33,400 nucleotides of DNA from a virus, in the IMG/VR virus record IMGVR_UViG_3300046007_004315, positions 1-33,400 of that record; one strand, written 5' to 3'. The notes under the pieces are model-generated. The model saw nothing but the letters and a program-made list of their open reading frames with translations, was not told the DNA's origin and searched no databases. Below, one piece after another: positions 1 through 8,151 of the stretch. Both the position numbers and the translations under genes were made by a program. How positions within the stretch are numbered: position 1 is the first letter of the stretch; each line of letters opens with the position of its first letter.

Positions 1-1
1 G

Positions 2-388
2 TACATTCTAACGGATTTTGGGATAAGTGAATTTCCATCGACGATTGAGCGATTGCCGCCACCACCAAAAACAATAGATGAAATTATGTCAAAACCGACA
101 AATGTAGAAATAAAAGAAATTGAAGTAATACCGATTAACCAAAAGACGGTTAATGAAATCAATCGAACCGTTAACTACAATGACAACGTAAATAGCCCGC
201 CACATTATAATGTCGGTGACATTGAATGTATCGACGCTATCAAATCATCAATGACACAATCGGCATTTCTAGGTTATTGCAAAGGCAATGTTCAAAAATA
301 TATGTGGCGATACGAGCATAAAGGCGGCATCGAATCACTGAAAAAAGCACAATGGTATTTGAACAAAATGATTGACAGTATGGTATAA
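2..388 (+). CDS. DUF3310 family phage protein (5' end cut by window)
   Basis: The C-terminal half matches the DUF3310 family, small phage proteins found near replication or nucleotide-metabolism genes whose biochemical role is not established. The recognisable part is the NSPPHY motif, then an ECIDAI segment, and then the GNVQKYMWRYEHKGG motif followed by KKAQWYL. A TTG at 53 and an ATG at 86 could be starts, but the frame stays open to the first base of the window and neither has a convincing ribosome binding site. I therefore treat the gene as entering from outside. The N-terminal region rich in Pro, Lys and Ile before the domain looks like a variable linker. The stop codon overlaps the -10 box of the promoter for the next unit. 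Confidence 0.85.
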   Translation, partial: YILTDFGISEFPSTIERLPPPPKTIDEIMSKPTNVEIKEIEVIPINQKTVNEINRTVNYNDNVNSPPHYNVGDIECIDAIKSSMTQSAFLGYCKGNVQKYMWRYEHKGGIESLKKAQWYLNKMIDSMV

Positions 389-389
389 T
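382..389 (+). promoter_or_regulatory. Extended -10 promoter of the RNA element upstream of Rha
   Basis: The sequence TGGTATAAT gives a perfect TATAAT at 384-389 preceded by the TGn extension. No good -35 box lies at normal spacing; a TTGACA at 372-377 is only 6 bases upstream and cannot serve. Seven bases past the -10 box is G396, exactly the first base of the predicted structured RNA. The same TGn-TATAAT style recurs at most accessory units in this window. Confidence 0.7.
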
Positions 390-395
390 TGCATC

Positions 396-484
396 GTCAA
401 GTTATATCAATAGCCCCTTTAATTCCGAATAGTGATTACTTAATTGCTATAACTTGACAGTTTGGAATTCTAAGGGGCTTTTTT
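396..484 (+). ncRNA. Pseudoknotted terminator leader, element 1
   Basis: Four segments pair in interlocked order. Segment B, 396-406, is perfectly complementary to B', 448-458 (11 bp). Segment C, 412-426, pairs with C', 464-479 (8 bp plus 6 bp around a 1x2 internal loop), and C' runs into six Ts at 479-484. The order B-C-B'-C' is that of an H-type pseudoknot superimposed on an intrinsic terminator. B' can alternatively fold into a small hairpin, AACT-TGAC-AGTT (451-462), whose TGAC loop is complementary to the GTCA at the RNA 5' end. The copy at 27860-27760 on the minus strand has the same pieces with compensating changes. The Rha start codon lies 14 bases after the T run, so the RNA would attenuate rha or be released as a small RNA. 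The role is inferred. Confidence 0.75.
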
Positions 485-497
485 ATGAGTAAAAATT

Positions 498-1151
498 ATG
501 AATGAATTAGTAACACAAGATTTAACCACAACATCAATAGCGATTGCTGAATTGTTTGGTCGTGAACATAAAAGTGTTTTACGCACAATTCGCGGCATCG
601 TAAAAGATATGAATAGTGACGAATTACAACGGCGCAAAATTGCGCCATTAAAAACGTTAGTATCTGTCGGAAAAAATGGTACAAAAGAAATTGATTATTT
701 TGTACTTGGTGAAGAAATGACACTTGTTGTCACGGGTCGTTTAACTGGAAAAAATGCGTTAATTGCTCAATTGAAGTTAGCCGATGCTTTCATTGAAATG
801 CGCGATTATATTCGCAATCATCAAAACAATGCACTTGCCGAATATCAAAAACAGTTGTCAGCGCAATCGTCGCAACTCGCGTTAATAAATCAACGCGAAC
901 CACGCGACGAAAAAACACTCGCAGTAATTATGAATTGCCCCACACGTCAAGTTACAAAACACTTTGATATTTTGGTGCGTAACGGTTATTTAAATCGTAA
1001 AGAATTACCACCTGTTACGCGATACACTTACGAAGCTACGCATGAAATAGGTGCGTTGTGTATTGGTAAAAAAGGCGATTCGCTTTTATTTGATGATAAA
1101 GTAAAAGACTTAATAGGTTTGCTAAATCAAACCGAATCACTATTTGATTGA
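498..1151 (+). CDS. rha: Rha family phage regulatory/antirepressor protein
   Basis: The N-terminal 100 residues fit the Rha family (pRha). There is a winged-helix-like start with IAELFGREHKSVLRTI (about residues 16-31), then a KNGTKEIDYFVLGEEMTLVV segment and the helix LIAQLKLADAFIEMRDYI. Rha proteins are phage regulators or antirepressors, first described in phi80, where Rha affects growth in IHF-deficient hosts. The C-terminal half (from about 110) begins with a Gln/Ala-rich helix and ends in a helix-turn-helix-like region (TRQVTKHFDILVRNGYLNRKELPP), often seen in phage antirepressors. The start at ATG 498 has a GAG ribosome binding site at 487-489. A six-codon reading frame at 485-505 overlaps this start. 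The gene is antisense and convergent to the tape measure gene and is preceded by RNA element 1. Confidence 0.88.
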   Translation: MNELVTQDLTTTSIAIAELFGREHKSVLRTIRGIVKDMNSDELQRRKIAPLKTLVSVGKNGTKEIDYFVLGEEMTLVVTGRLTGKNALIAQLKLADAFIEMRDYIRNHQNNALAEYQKQLSAQSSQLALINQREPRDEKTLAVIMNCPTRQVTKHFDILVRNGYLNRKELPPVTRYTYEATHEIGALCIGKKGDSLLFDDKVKDLIGLLNQTESLFD

Positions 1152-1156
1152 TAAAG

Positions 1157-1183
1157 AAAAGCCCCTTAATCGGGGCTTTTTTT
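1157..1183 (+). terminator. Terminator between rha and the tape measure gene
   Basis: The stem AGCCCC/GGGGCT (1160-1165 with 1172-1177) has a six-base loop and is followed by seven Ts. The four As upstream give only a weak U tract for the opposite strand, so it mainly ends plus-strand transcription. It lies in the 33-base gap between two convergent genes. Confidence 0.85.
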
Positions 1184-1184
1184 A

Positions 1185-4100
1185 TTATGCAGCGCGTCTT
1201 AGTCGCGTATCAGTTCGTAACCCTTCAATTTCGGTCACTAATACCTGATTCTGCTTTCTGCTTTCTTGAGCCGCCGCAATCAATGTGTTAATCATAATCT
1301 CTTGCTTGCGGCTAATTTCTCTTAATTCTGCAACAGTTTCGCCGCTATCATTTGCGCTATCACGGCTTAAAGTTACTGGAATAGTGCGTCCGTCTGGCAA
1401 TGGAACGGCTGCTTCAGCACCTGCTTCACCGAAAATGGATGCTGTGTTAGCAATACCACCATTTGCGAATTTAGTTAATCCCGATGCTTTGGCGGCAGTT
1501 TCAGACATTGCATTATATTTTGAGCTTAACGCGCCCAAAATTTTCAACTCATCTACAGTGGCAATTTTAGATTGCTTGGTGATAACTGGCTTAGGACTTA
1601 AAAAAGCATTCATAGCATCAATATCTGTTAAATCTCCTTGATAACCTGCATTTGTAGCTTTAGATTCTAAAAACGCATTTCCCTTTGTTGTTGTTTCGCG
1701 TTTGGCAGCATCAGCCATTGCAAGCGATTCCATTGCATATTTAGCGTCATTTGCGCTTTTAGTAATTTGCTCGAATGATGCTACCGTACCAGCAACAGAT
1801 TCGGTGTTTAATCCGAATTTTGTATTGTTTGCAGTATTGCTGAAATCTACAATCTTTGCACCTGTATCGACTGTTTTAGTAATAACAACGTCATACTGTC
1901 CATTTAGGTCTTTTAATCCACCTGTTAAACCTGTGACGCTTGTTTTGGCGTTATCTGTTTCAGTTGTTGGTAGTTTTACTTCTTTCCATGATGCATTAAC
2001 GCGGTCAGTTTCGGATTTAAATGATTCAGAAACATTGAATCCGATTTGCTTGTTAAAGTCAGCCAAAACACCGTTGATGACGCTTTCTTTTTGAGACAAA
2101 CTAAAATCCGCGCTTTCAATCAGTATCTTTGTTTGAACTTCAAGTGATTGCCCGCCACTGATTAACTTATCAATAAATGCCGCGTCTTTGCCTTCTTGTT
2201 TTGATTTATCAATCGACAAGATAACGCTTGCAAAAGCATCATATTTAAGCTGGTTTTCAGCCGTTGGATTCAATTTTGCATCAATGCCCGCTTGCTTTGT
2301 TGCATTGATTAAAGACTGATAATTTTTATCGCCTGCAATTGTTCCATCGTCAATTGCATCTTTAATGCGTTGCAATTCATTTAGTTGTAATTCTTGAATT
2401 GATAAACCTTTTTCAAGCCCGCTAACTTCTTTGATGACTTGCTCAATTGCATTCACGCCTTCTTCGCTTGAAGCATAGTAGTTTTTCAGTGCGTTAATGT
2501 AAGTATCAGCATAACCAGTGATACCACTCAATGCCGTGCGTTTAATTTCAGCCGTTGCGCCAAATTGTGCAAGTTTCATTTGTTCGCCAAAGTTAGCCTG
2601 TGATGCTTTTAGTTGGCTTTCAGGCGTTCCAAGTGAAGTTGCGCGTAAGTTTTTAACCCAGCTATCAATTGAACGGCTAAAGTCCATTAAGTATTTTCCG
2701 CTATCGCTTAGTTTTTTAAGAATCTTTTCTTGTTCGGTAAGCGAATCGCTATATCTTTGCAGTGTTTTTTCTGTGATTACAGCCGTTTCACCAATGCTTT
2801 TTAGCCACGCAATTACCTTTGAATTAACTAATTCGTCACCACCTGAAACTAATTTATCACTCAATGATTTAACTACGGCTTTTTGGTTTCTAATTAGCGT
2901 TTCATTTGGTGTGGTGATTTTTTTCAAAATTGATTCATAAGACGCGCCAATTCTTTTTCCGTCATCATCAAGTTTTTGAGCTGTATCGGCTGTTGAAGTT
3001 GATATATTTGTAAGTGCTTTGGTTAGCTCTTTTGCTGGTTCAACCGCTTTAGATGCCGAATCTTCTAGCGATTGGAGTTGCAACAAATCAATCGGCAATC
3101 CCATTGCCGTTAATGATGATTCTCCTTTTGCTTTTGTTGATTCGTTTTCAATGAAATGTTTTATCGCTGGTTGGAATGCGGCATCCCACTTGGTACTACT
3201 TGAACCCACTTTTTTCTCTGCTTCAGCTAACGTATCTGATTTAGACACGCCCCACTTTGAAAAAAGCGTAATCATTGCGTCTGTTATCTTTGGGTTTTCA
3301 TGCACAAACGCCTGTTCTTTTGCCGTCGTATAATCGGTTTTTTGGAATCTGTTATTTGCTAGGCTTAAATCTTGAAATTTTGTATCTATATCATTAACGG
3401 TTTTCATTGCCAACACAGACATATCACTAATCTGTTCTGCTGTTTTTGGTATGTTATTTTTTACATCATTTGCGAAATTGGTAAATGGTGTTAAATCAAC
3501 TTTTAAATCTGATGCCGCCTTAGTTACAGCGTCTGTTTTTAACGTGTCTAAAATGTTTGATGCACTAATATCAGCTTTCACGTCTTTACTAACAAACTTA
3601 CTTATTAGCGCATCCATGCTCGCAACAAAGTTTTTCAATCCACCTGTTGCATCTAGCATCTGCTGACTGAAAATAACAAAGTCTTCACCTGTTAGTGAAA
3701 CTTGCATTCCCGCACTTCTCATTGACGATTTAACGCTATTAGCATCAGTGACTAAACGCCCTAAAGTGTCACCGATGGATTCGCCCATTGCTTGAAATTG
3801 CTTAACAAACCCACCCAAGACGTGTGTAATCATTTGGTCGTAAGTCATTGAAGTCCAATTTTTAAGCGCGTCCGTTACTTCGCTATCCTTCATGCCAAAC
3901 GTTTTGATATAAGCCGAAAAACTAAATCCACCAATTGCCTCCGCGCCTTTTTTCATATCTAAGCCTAGATACTCCCAAAATGACGCAACATTTTTAGACA
4001 TTGAAAGAATTACCGTGCTTAACCCGTCACCGATTGATTTATCTAATCCCGATAACATTTCAGTGATTCTTGTTTTGCTGCCACCAAAAAAGCTCTTTTT

Positions 4101-7100
4101 TGTAGTTTGAATAATGCTTGATACTTGTGCATCAAACGCATTTCCAGCTTGTAAATCAGCTACCGATTGTTCATTGATTTTAATACCGCCGCCAACGGTT
4201 GAAACTTTTGTACTGCCAAAAAAACCGCCGCTTTTCGTATTTATCATTTGTAAGTCAATTCCCGTTCTAGCCACGACAATTAACATCTTGTCGATAGACT
4301 TAACGAAGTTTTCCATTGAGCTTGAAATGTTTTTTAGTTCGGGGAATTCGCGTGCATGGATTTCTTCAAGTTTCGCGCTAACGTTTTCAACGGATTTTGA
4401 TTGCGCTTCGCTATCACCTAAAACACCGCCTGTAGTTTTGGTATATTCAGGAATTGCGCCGCTTGAACTGCTGCCACCAGAACTTGCTCCCATAAATCCA
4501 AGACCTGCAATTACCGCCATCATTGCCGCTACACCAGCAAAACCAGCCCATCCACTTTGCGCGAAAAATTGAGCCGCCCCCGCTTGCATTCCAACAACCG
4601 TTTCAACAAGATTCATTGCTATTTTCTTTGCAGAAATTGCCATCTCAATAATTGATAATCCAACCTCGATAGCATGAAATGCTTTTCGAGCGGATGATTT
4701 TTCACCGAACATTTTTGACGCTGCACCTGCTATTTGACGCGCTCCGCTTATTTCTGCTTTAAATGACGCGCTTTGATATGCCGCATTTTCTTTTTCAAAT
4801 CCGATTTTAGCTTTTGCTTTGTCTTCTTCACTTTTTGTTGAATCAGACATGAACTTTTCATAATTTTTAGCATAATCAGTATGGTTTTCATTTAGTTTTT
4901 CCATGACATCGCCGAAATTAGTGGCTGCTGCAGCTACCGCGCTAATGCCACCTAACAAACCATCAAATGCCATCTTGCCACTATCGCCGATTTGCTTGAA
5001 TGAATCAGTGGTTTTTTTAGCCAAATCATCTAGTTTTGTGAGTGCTTTTGCAGATTCATCAATGTTTTTCGCGTCGATTACTTCCGATGTTTGATTAACT
5101 GGAATCTTTTTATCTGTGGCTTGATTCATTAAGCCCGCGTTAGCTTGTGCAACACCTAAACCATATTCAGTTGGTGTAATTGCGCCGCGTTGTTTGTTTT
5201 TGGTTAATTCATCAATCGTTGCGTTGTAATCTGTAATATCTTCAAGGTATTTTTTGTGCTTTGCTAATTCTTGATTGTATGCGCTCAAATCAACCGTAGC
5301 CTTTAAGAATGTATCGGCTATTTTTTTAGCGTTATCTTGATATGTGACGGAGCTTTTATCATCATAAAGTTTATTCAATTCCGCCATATCGGTTAGATAT
5401 TTTCCGATAGGCGAGTTTTCATAAATTTGTTGTTTTGCTTGATCTGTTTTTTTAGCGGCTTGTTCTTGTTCGTGTGCTAGTTTTTTAGTTTCTTGAGCTG
5501 CTTCGCTTGCTGCTTTGTTATAAGGCGCAAACGATTTAGAAACGCTTTGATTTTGCAATTCTAAGCCAACGCTTACTTTATTCCACCAGTCTGACGCTTC
5601 TTTGAATAAGTTAATATCAAAAATGCCTTTATTCTTTTTAATGCGGTCATAAATGGTTTGGTGCTTCGTTGTGTAAAGCGCGGCGGCAAATTCTGCCTGT
5701 TGATTTGCTTCAATGGTTCCTTTTATTACTGCTTGCTTTGCAACGTCCATTGAATCCTGCCAAACTTTCAAACCCAATTTAACGGCAATAGCAGAATCAT
5801 CCATAACCTGTTGTTGTGTGTAACCTGCTTTCTTAAAGTTTTCAGGCATGACTTGCATCAAACCAACAGCACCAACGGGGCTAATTGATTTATTGTTTCC
5901 AGTAGATTCAACCGCAACAATAGACATCGCTAACTTAGCTGATATACTAGCCTTTTCAGCCTGTTGTCGAATGATTTCTTTATCGGTTTCTTTGATTGCG
6001 TTTAACTTCGCCGCCATGTGCTTTTTAAGGTAAACCTCATCGCCATTAGCAATCGCTTTATCTGTTTCAACTTGCGCTTGTATTTCTTGCGCTTTTTTGG
6101 TGTCTATCGCAGCCTTATCCATTTTAGCAACGTCATCAATGCCTTTTTGTTTTTGCTTTTTCAATTGTTCAAGCATAATGCTTTCCTGCATATAGCGTTC
6201 ATAAGCAACACCGTACACTGCACTATTTTTATTTTCTGGAATTGATTTTTTAGCCATGGAAACTTTTGATTCTAGGTCTGCAATTCTAGCATCTAAATCA
6301 TCGCTCATTTTTTTAGTTAAAAATTCAAGCGTAGCTGACATCCCACCCAAAATATTCTTTACAAATCCTTCACTTTTATCACTCATCAAAACATCGACAA
6401 AACCGCTCCACGCGCTGCCCAATCCTTCAATTTTACCGCGCATGGTATCCATTGCTTTCGCGCTTGATCCACTGGACATTTCAAATAATAAATTTAACGC
6501 CTTTTCCATGATTTTGTTATTAAGTTCGCCCGCCTCCATCATTTTGATAATAGCACCCGCGCTTTTGCCAGTAACTTGCGTCAACAAGCCATACAACGGA
6601 ATACCACGCTCAATCATTGCGTTAGCGTCTTGCGCGTGCAATGCACCTTTCATATTGGCTTGACCATACTGACGAATAACACCCGTCAACATATCCGCCG
6701 TGCCACCAAATTTAGACGCTACATCTGTCCAGCCACGCATGGATTTTTCACTGGTATCTAATCCGCTATTTCTTAATAGTAAAAACGCTTTTGTAATTTC
6801 ATCAATTGATTGCGGGGTTTCTTTAGCTATTTTCAGAATCAATGAAAAGGCGTTACTAGCGGCTGCCATTGAAGGCATGGTCATATTTAGACGCGCTCGC
6901 AATGCTTCCATTTCAATGTTTACTTGTAATATATTTTTTGCCAGCATTGCCAATCCAGCAATACCTGTTGCAACCCCAAAAGCACCTAAAACACGGTTTA
7001 AACCGCTCATTTCATTAGCAGAATTTCGCGCCGCGCTTGATGTATTGGCTAACTGTCCATTTAGGTTGTTTAATTGCCCTGCTAGTCGTGCTGTTGATTG

Positions 7101-7289
7101 TGCAGACGATGATGTTCCATTTGCCATGCCTGATAAAGATGCAGCCGCCGACCTTGCCGCGCTTGACGTATTGTTTAATTCGCGCTCAGTTTGTGTAACT
7201 GTGCTATTTAAATTTTGTAGGTTGCGTTGCGCTTGTTGTGCGCTTGAACTGTCTACGTTAATGCGAATGCTATAATCTTCGGCTGCCAT
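1185..7289 (-). CDS. Tail tape measure protein with lytic transglycosylase domain
   Basis: This 2034-residue protein should set tail length and travel with the DNA during ejection. Residues about 100-300 resemble the tape measure N-terminal domain (EITKAFLLLRNSGLD, then GGTADMLTGVIRQYGQ and MIERGIPLYGLL). Residues about 450-560 form an SLT-type lytic transglycosylase domain with probable catalytic Glu461 (AVESTGNN) and the GAVGLMQVMP motif, so the tail may locally open the cell wall on infection. A hydrophobic, Gly/Ala-rich stretch near 900-940 could insert in a membrane. The middle is mostly helical and rich in Lys, Ala and Ser. The end carries the usual tape measure motif GEAGAEAAVPLPDGRTIPV and then a coiled coil. 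It begins two bases after the T frame. With a B-DNA-like rise per residue it implies a tail of roughly 300 nm; this length is a rule-of-thumb estimate. Confidence 0.95.
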   Translation of the reverse strand: MAAEDYSIRINVDSSSAQQAQRNLQNLNSTVTQTERELNNTSSAARSAAASLSGMANGTSSSAQSTARLAGQLNNLNGQLANTSSAARNSANEMSGLNRVLGAFGVATGIAGLAMLAKNILQVNIEMEALRARLNMTMPSMAAASNAFSLILKIAKETPQSIDEITKAFLLLRNSGLDTSEKSMRGWTDVASKFGGTADMLTGVIRQYGQANMKGALHAQDANAMIERGIPLYGLLTQVTGKSAGAIIKMMEAGELNNKIMEKALNLLFEMSSGSSAKAMDTMRGKIEGLGSAWSGFVDVLMSDKSEGFVKNILGGMSATLEFLTKKMSDDLDARIADLESKVSMAKKSIPENKNSAVYGVAYERYMQESIMLEQLKKQKQKGIDDVAKMDKAAIDTKKAQEIQAQVETDKAIANGDEVYLKKHMAAKLNAIKETDKEIIRQQAEKASISAKLAMSIVAVESTGNNKSISPVGAVGLMQVMPENFKKAGYTQQQVMDDSAIAVKLGLKVWQDSMDVAKQAVIKGTIEANQQAEFAAALYTTKHQTIYDRIKKNKGIFDINLFKEASDWWNKVSVGLELQNQSVSKSFAPYNKAASEAAQETKKLAHEQEQAAKKTDQAKQQIYENSPIGKYLTDMAELNKLYDDKSSVTYQDNAKKIADTFLKATVDLSAYNQELAKHKKYLEDITDYNATIDELTKNKQRGAITPTEYGLGVAQANAGLMNQATDKKIPVNQTSEVIDAKNIDESAKALTKLDDLAKKTTDSFKQIGDSGKMAFDGLLGGISAVAAAATNFGDVMEKLNENHTDYAKNYEKFMSDSTKSEEDKAKAKIGFEKENAAYQSASFKAEISGARQIAGAASKMFGEKSSARKAFHAIEVGLSIIEMAISAKKIAMNLVETVVGMQAGAAQFFAQSGWAGFAGVAAMMAVIAGLGFMGASSGGSSSSGAIPEYTKTTGGVLGDSEAQSKSVENVSAKLEEIHAREFPELKNISSSMENFVKSIDKMLIVVARTGIDLQMINTKSGGFFGSTKVSTVGGGIKINEQSVADLQAGNAFDAQVSSIIQTTKKSFFGGSKTRITEMLSGLDKSIGDGLSTVILSMSKNVASFWEYLGLDMKKGAEAIGGFSFSAYIKTFGMKDSEVTDALKNWTSMTYDQMITHVLGGFVKQFQAMGESIGDTLGRLVTDANSVKSSMRSAGMQVSLTGEDFVIFSQQMLDATGGLKNFVASMDALISKFVSKDVKADISASNILDTLKTDAVTKAASDLKVDLTPFTNFANDVKNNIPKTAEQISDMSVLAMKTVNDIDTKFQDLSLANNRFQKTDYTTAKEQAFVHENPKITDAMITLFSKWGVSKSDTLAEAEKKVGSSSTKWDAAFQPAIKHFIENESTKAKGESSLTAMGLPIDLLQLQSLEDSASKAVEPAKELTKALTNISTSTADTAQKLDDDGKRIGASYESILKKITTPNETLIRNQKAVVKSLSDKLVSGGDELVNSKVIAWLKSIGETAVITEKTLQRYSDSLTEQEKILKKLSDSGKYLMDFSRSIDSWVKNLRATSLGTPESQLKASQANFGEQMKLAQFGATAEIKRTALSGITGYADTYINALKNYYASSEEGVNAIEQVIKEVSGLEKGLSIQELQLNELQRIKDAIDDGTIAGDKNYQSLINATKQAGIDAKLNPTAENQLKYDAFASVILSIDKSKQEGKDAAFIDKLISGGQSLEVQTKILIESADFSLSQKESVINGVLADFNKQIGFNVSESFKSETDRVNASWKEVKLPTTETDNAKTSVTGLTGGLKDLNGQYDVVITKTVDTGAKIVDFSNTANNTKFGLNTESVAGTVASFEQITKSANDAKYAMESLAMADAAKRETTTKGNAFLESKATNAGYQGDLTDIDAMNAFLSPKPVITKQSKIATVDELKILGALSSKYNAMSETAAKASGLTKFANGGIANTASIFGEAGAEAAVPLPDGRTIPVTLSRDSANDSGETVAELREISRKQEIMINTLIAAAQESRKQNQVLVTEIEGLRTDTRLRRAA

Positions 7290-7291
7290 CT

Positions 7292-7669
7292 CTATTTACC
7301 TTTTTTCTTTTGTGACTGTTTCGCTTGCACTGTTAAAAATGCCGCGTCGATTTGTGTTAATGCCCTAATTTCTAAAGCTGTAGGCTTGCGCCTTGTTAAT
7401 CTTGACCATGCGTCAATGTCGATGTAGGTTATCGGATTAACTCCAAAACCGTTGCTGGTTCGACACCGATGCAATTCAATAAACCACTCCCAAATGTGGC
7501 TAACCAAATCAGGGAATGGCAACGATAAATAATCAGGTGGAACGAATGCGCCTTGACGCTCTAATGATTTAGCATCATCGCGTAACGTCCCACCGTGTTC
7601 ATCTACAGCATTTAACTCAAATTCGCGCGTTGCATAATCAACGAGTTCGAGAATCAGTCTTTGCTGTAG
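7292..7669 (-). CDS. Tail assembly chaperone T-type frame, reached by -1 frameshift from the G-type gene
   Basis: This frame has no good start of its own. Read upstream, it stays open from its stop at 7292 back to a stop at 7681-7679 and overlaps the end of the G-type gene, where the -1 slippery heptamer GGGAAAC lies at 7675-7669. Slippage there would join 133 residues of the upstream protein to 125 residues of this frame, giving a 258-residue fusion, close to lambda gpGT (279) against gpG (140). A TTG at 7522 could give a 76-residue product, but that would discard a protein-like segment (EFELNAVDEHGGTLRDD, then ERQGAFVPPDYL). Such chaperones coat the tape measure protein before the tail tube assembles, and the tape measure gene follows directly. 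The C terminus is Lys-rich (KQSQKKKGK). Confidence 0.82.
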   Translation of the reverse strand, partial: LQQRLILELVDYATREFELNAVDEHGGTLRDDAKSLERQGAFVPPDYLSLPFPDLVSHIWEWFIELHRCRTSNGFGVNPITYIDIDAWSRLTRRKPTALEIRALTQIDAAFLTVQAKQSQKKKGK

Positions 7670-8067
7670 TTTCCCAATTCATTTGACGCTTGCAACACTT
7701 GCATTCTTGCGTGGACGTTGCGTGCCATTAACCGTGTTACGTTTTCTTTATTGAACGGCTCAGCTAAACCACTCCACCCGATAACACGAACCACTGCGCT
7801 TTCAATAATATATTCGTCATCTTCTTCTGCGGTACGCACTTTTTCTTTACCTGTTACGCTTTTTTGCGTGGCTTGAGTGCGAATTCTGTTGGCTTGTCGA
7901 TTTGTCCACTCTTGAACTTTCTCGCTTTCACTGCCCAAAACTTGCAAAGTCAATGCGGTTTTAACGCCTTTTGTGTTCAAAACTTCCAAATCAAACGGTG
8001 TATCGCTTGCTGTTGATAAGTCGAAATCGTCAAGTGATAATAATTTTGTTTCTGTTGCTTTTGTCAT
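7654..8067 (-). CDS. Tail assembly chaperone, G-type (137 aa)
   Basis: By position and size this is the lambda gpG equivalent: 137 residues, between the tail tube and tape measure genes, ending 20 bases after a frameshift site. The sequence begins with TKATETKLLSLDDFDLSTA and contains a charged middle region (SVTGKEKVRTAEEDDEYII) and a WSGLAEPFNKENVTRLM segment, which fits small phage tail chaperones. Its product should be made in excess over the frameshifted fusion. The ATG at 8067 is preceded by GGTAAATACC, with only a weak ribosome binding site. A terminator lies between it and the tail tube gene, so its transcript level is probably lower than that of the tube. Confidence 0.8.
   Translation of the reverse strand: MTKATETKLLSLDDFDLSTASDTPFDLEVLNTKGVKTALTLQVLGSESEKVQEWTNRQANRIRTQATQKSVTGKEKVRTAEEDDEYIIESAVVRVIGWSGLAEPFNKENVTRLMARNVHARMQVLQASNELGNYSKD
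7669..7675 (-). other. Programmed -1 ribosomal frameshift site GGGAAAC
   Basis: Read 5'->3' on the minus strand the heptamer is G GGA AAC in the G-gene frame, the XXXYYYZ form needed for two tRNAs to slip back onto GGG AAA. Lambda uses the very similar GGGAAAG at the same place. The frame entered after slipping is the one that stays open to the tape measure start. Confidence 0.88.
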
Positions 8068-8090
8068 GGTATTTACCTGTCGTTAAATTA

Positions 8091-8127
8091 AAAAAAACCG
8101 CCACACTCAAAATGAATGTGACGGTTT
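8091..8127 (-). terminator. Terminator between tail tube and G-type chaperone genes
   Basis: On the minus strand, AAACCGTCACATTC pairs with GAGTGTGGCGGTTT (two G-U pairs) across a four-base loop, followed by eight Ts. It should release most transcripts after the tail tube gene and let a fraction read through to the chaperone and tape measure genes, matching the excess of tube protein needed. Confidence 0.8.
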
Positions 8128-8151
8128 CCATTGTAGCATAATCGACAGGAA

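Noticed and set aside
396-1151. Type III toxin-antitoxin system (ToxIN-like): promoter, pseudoknotted RNA, terminator, then protein gene
   Set aside because: The RNA has no tandem repeats of about 36 bases, and the downstream proteins are Rha, BRO-N or unknown, with no ToxN-like endoribonuclease pattern. The layout is similar but the parts differ.
1285-7275. Several plus-strand reading frames opposite the tape measure gene
   Set aside because: They lack ribosome binding sites and recognisable protein patterns; the opposite strand encodes clear tape measure motifs throughout.
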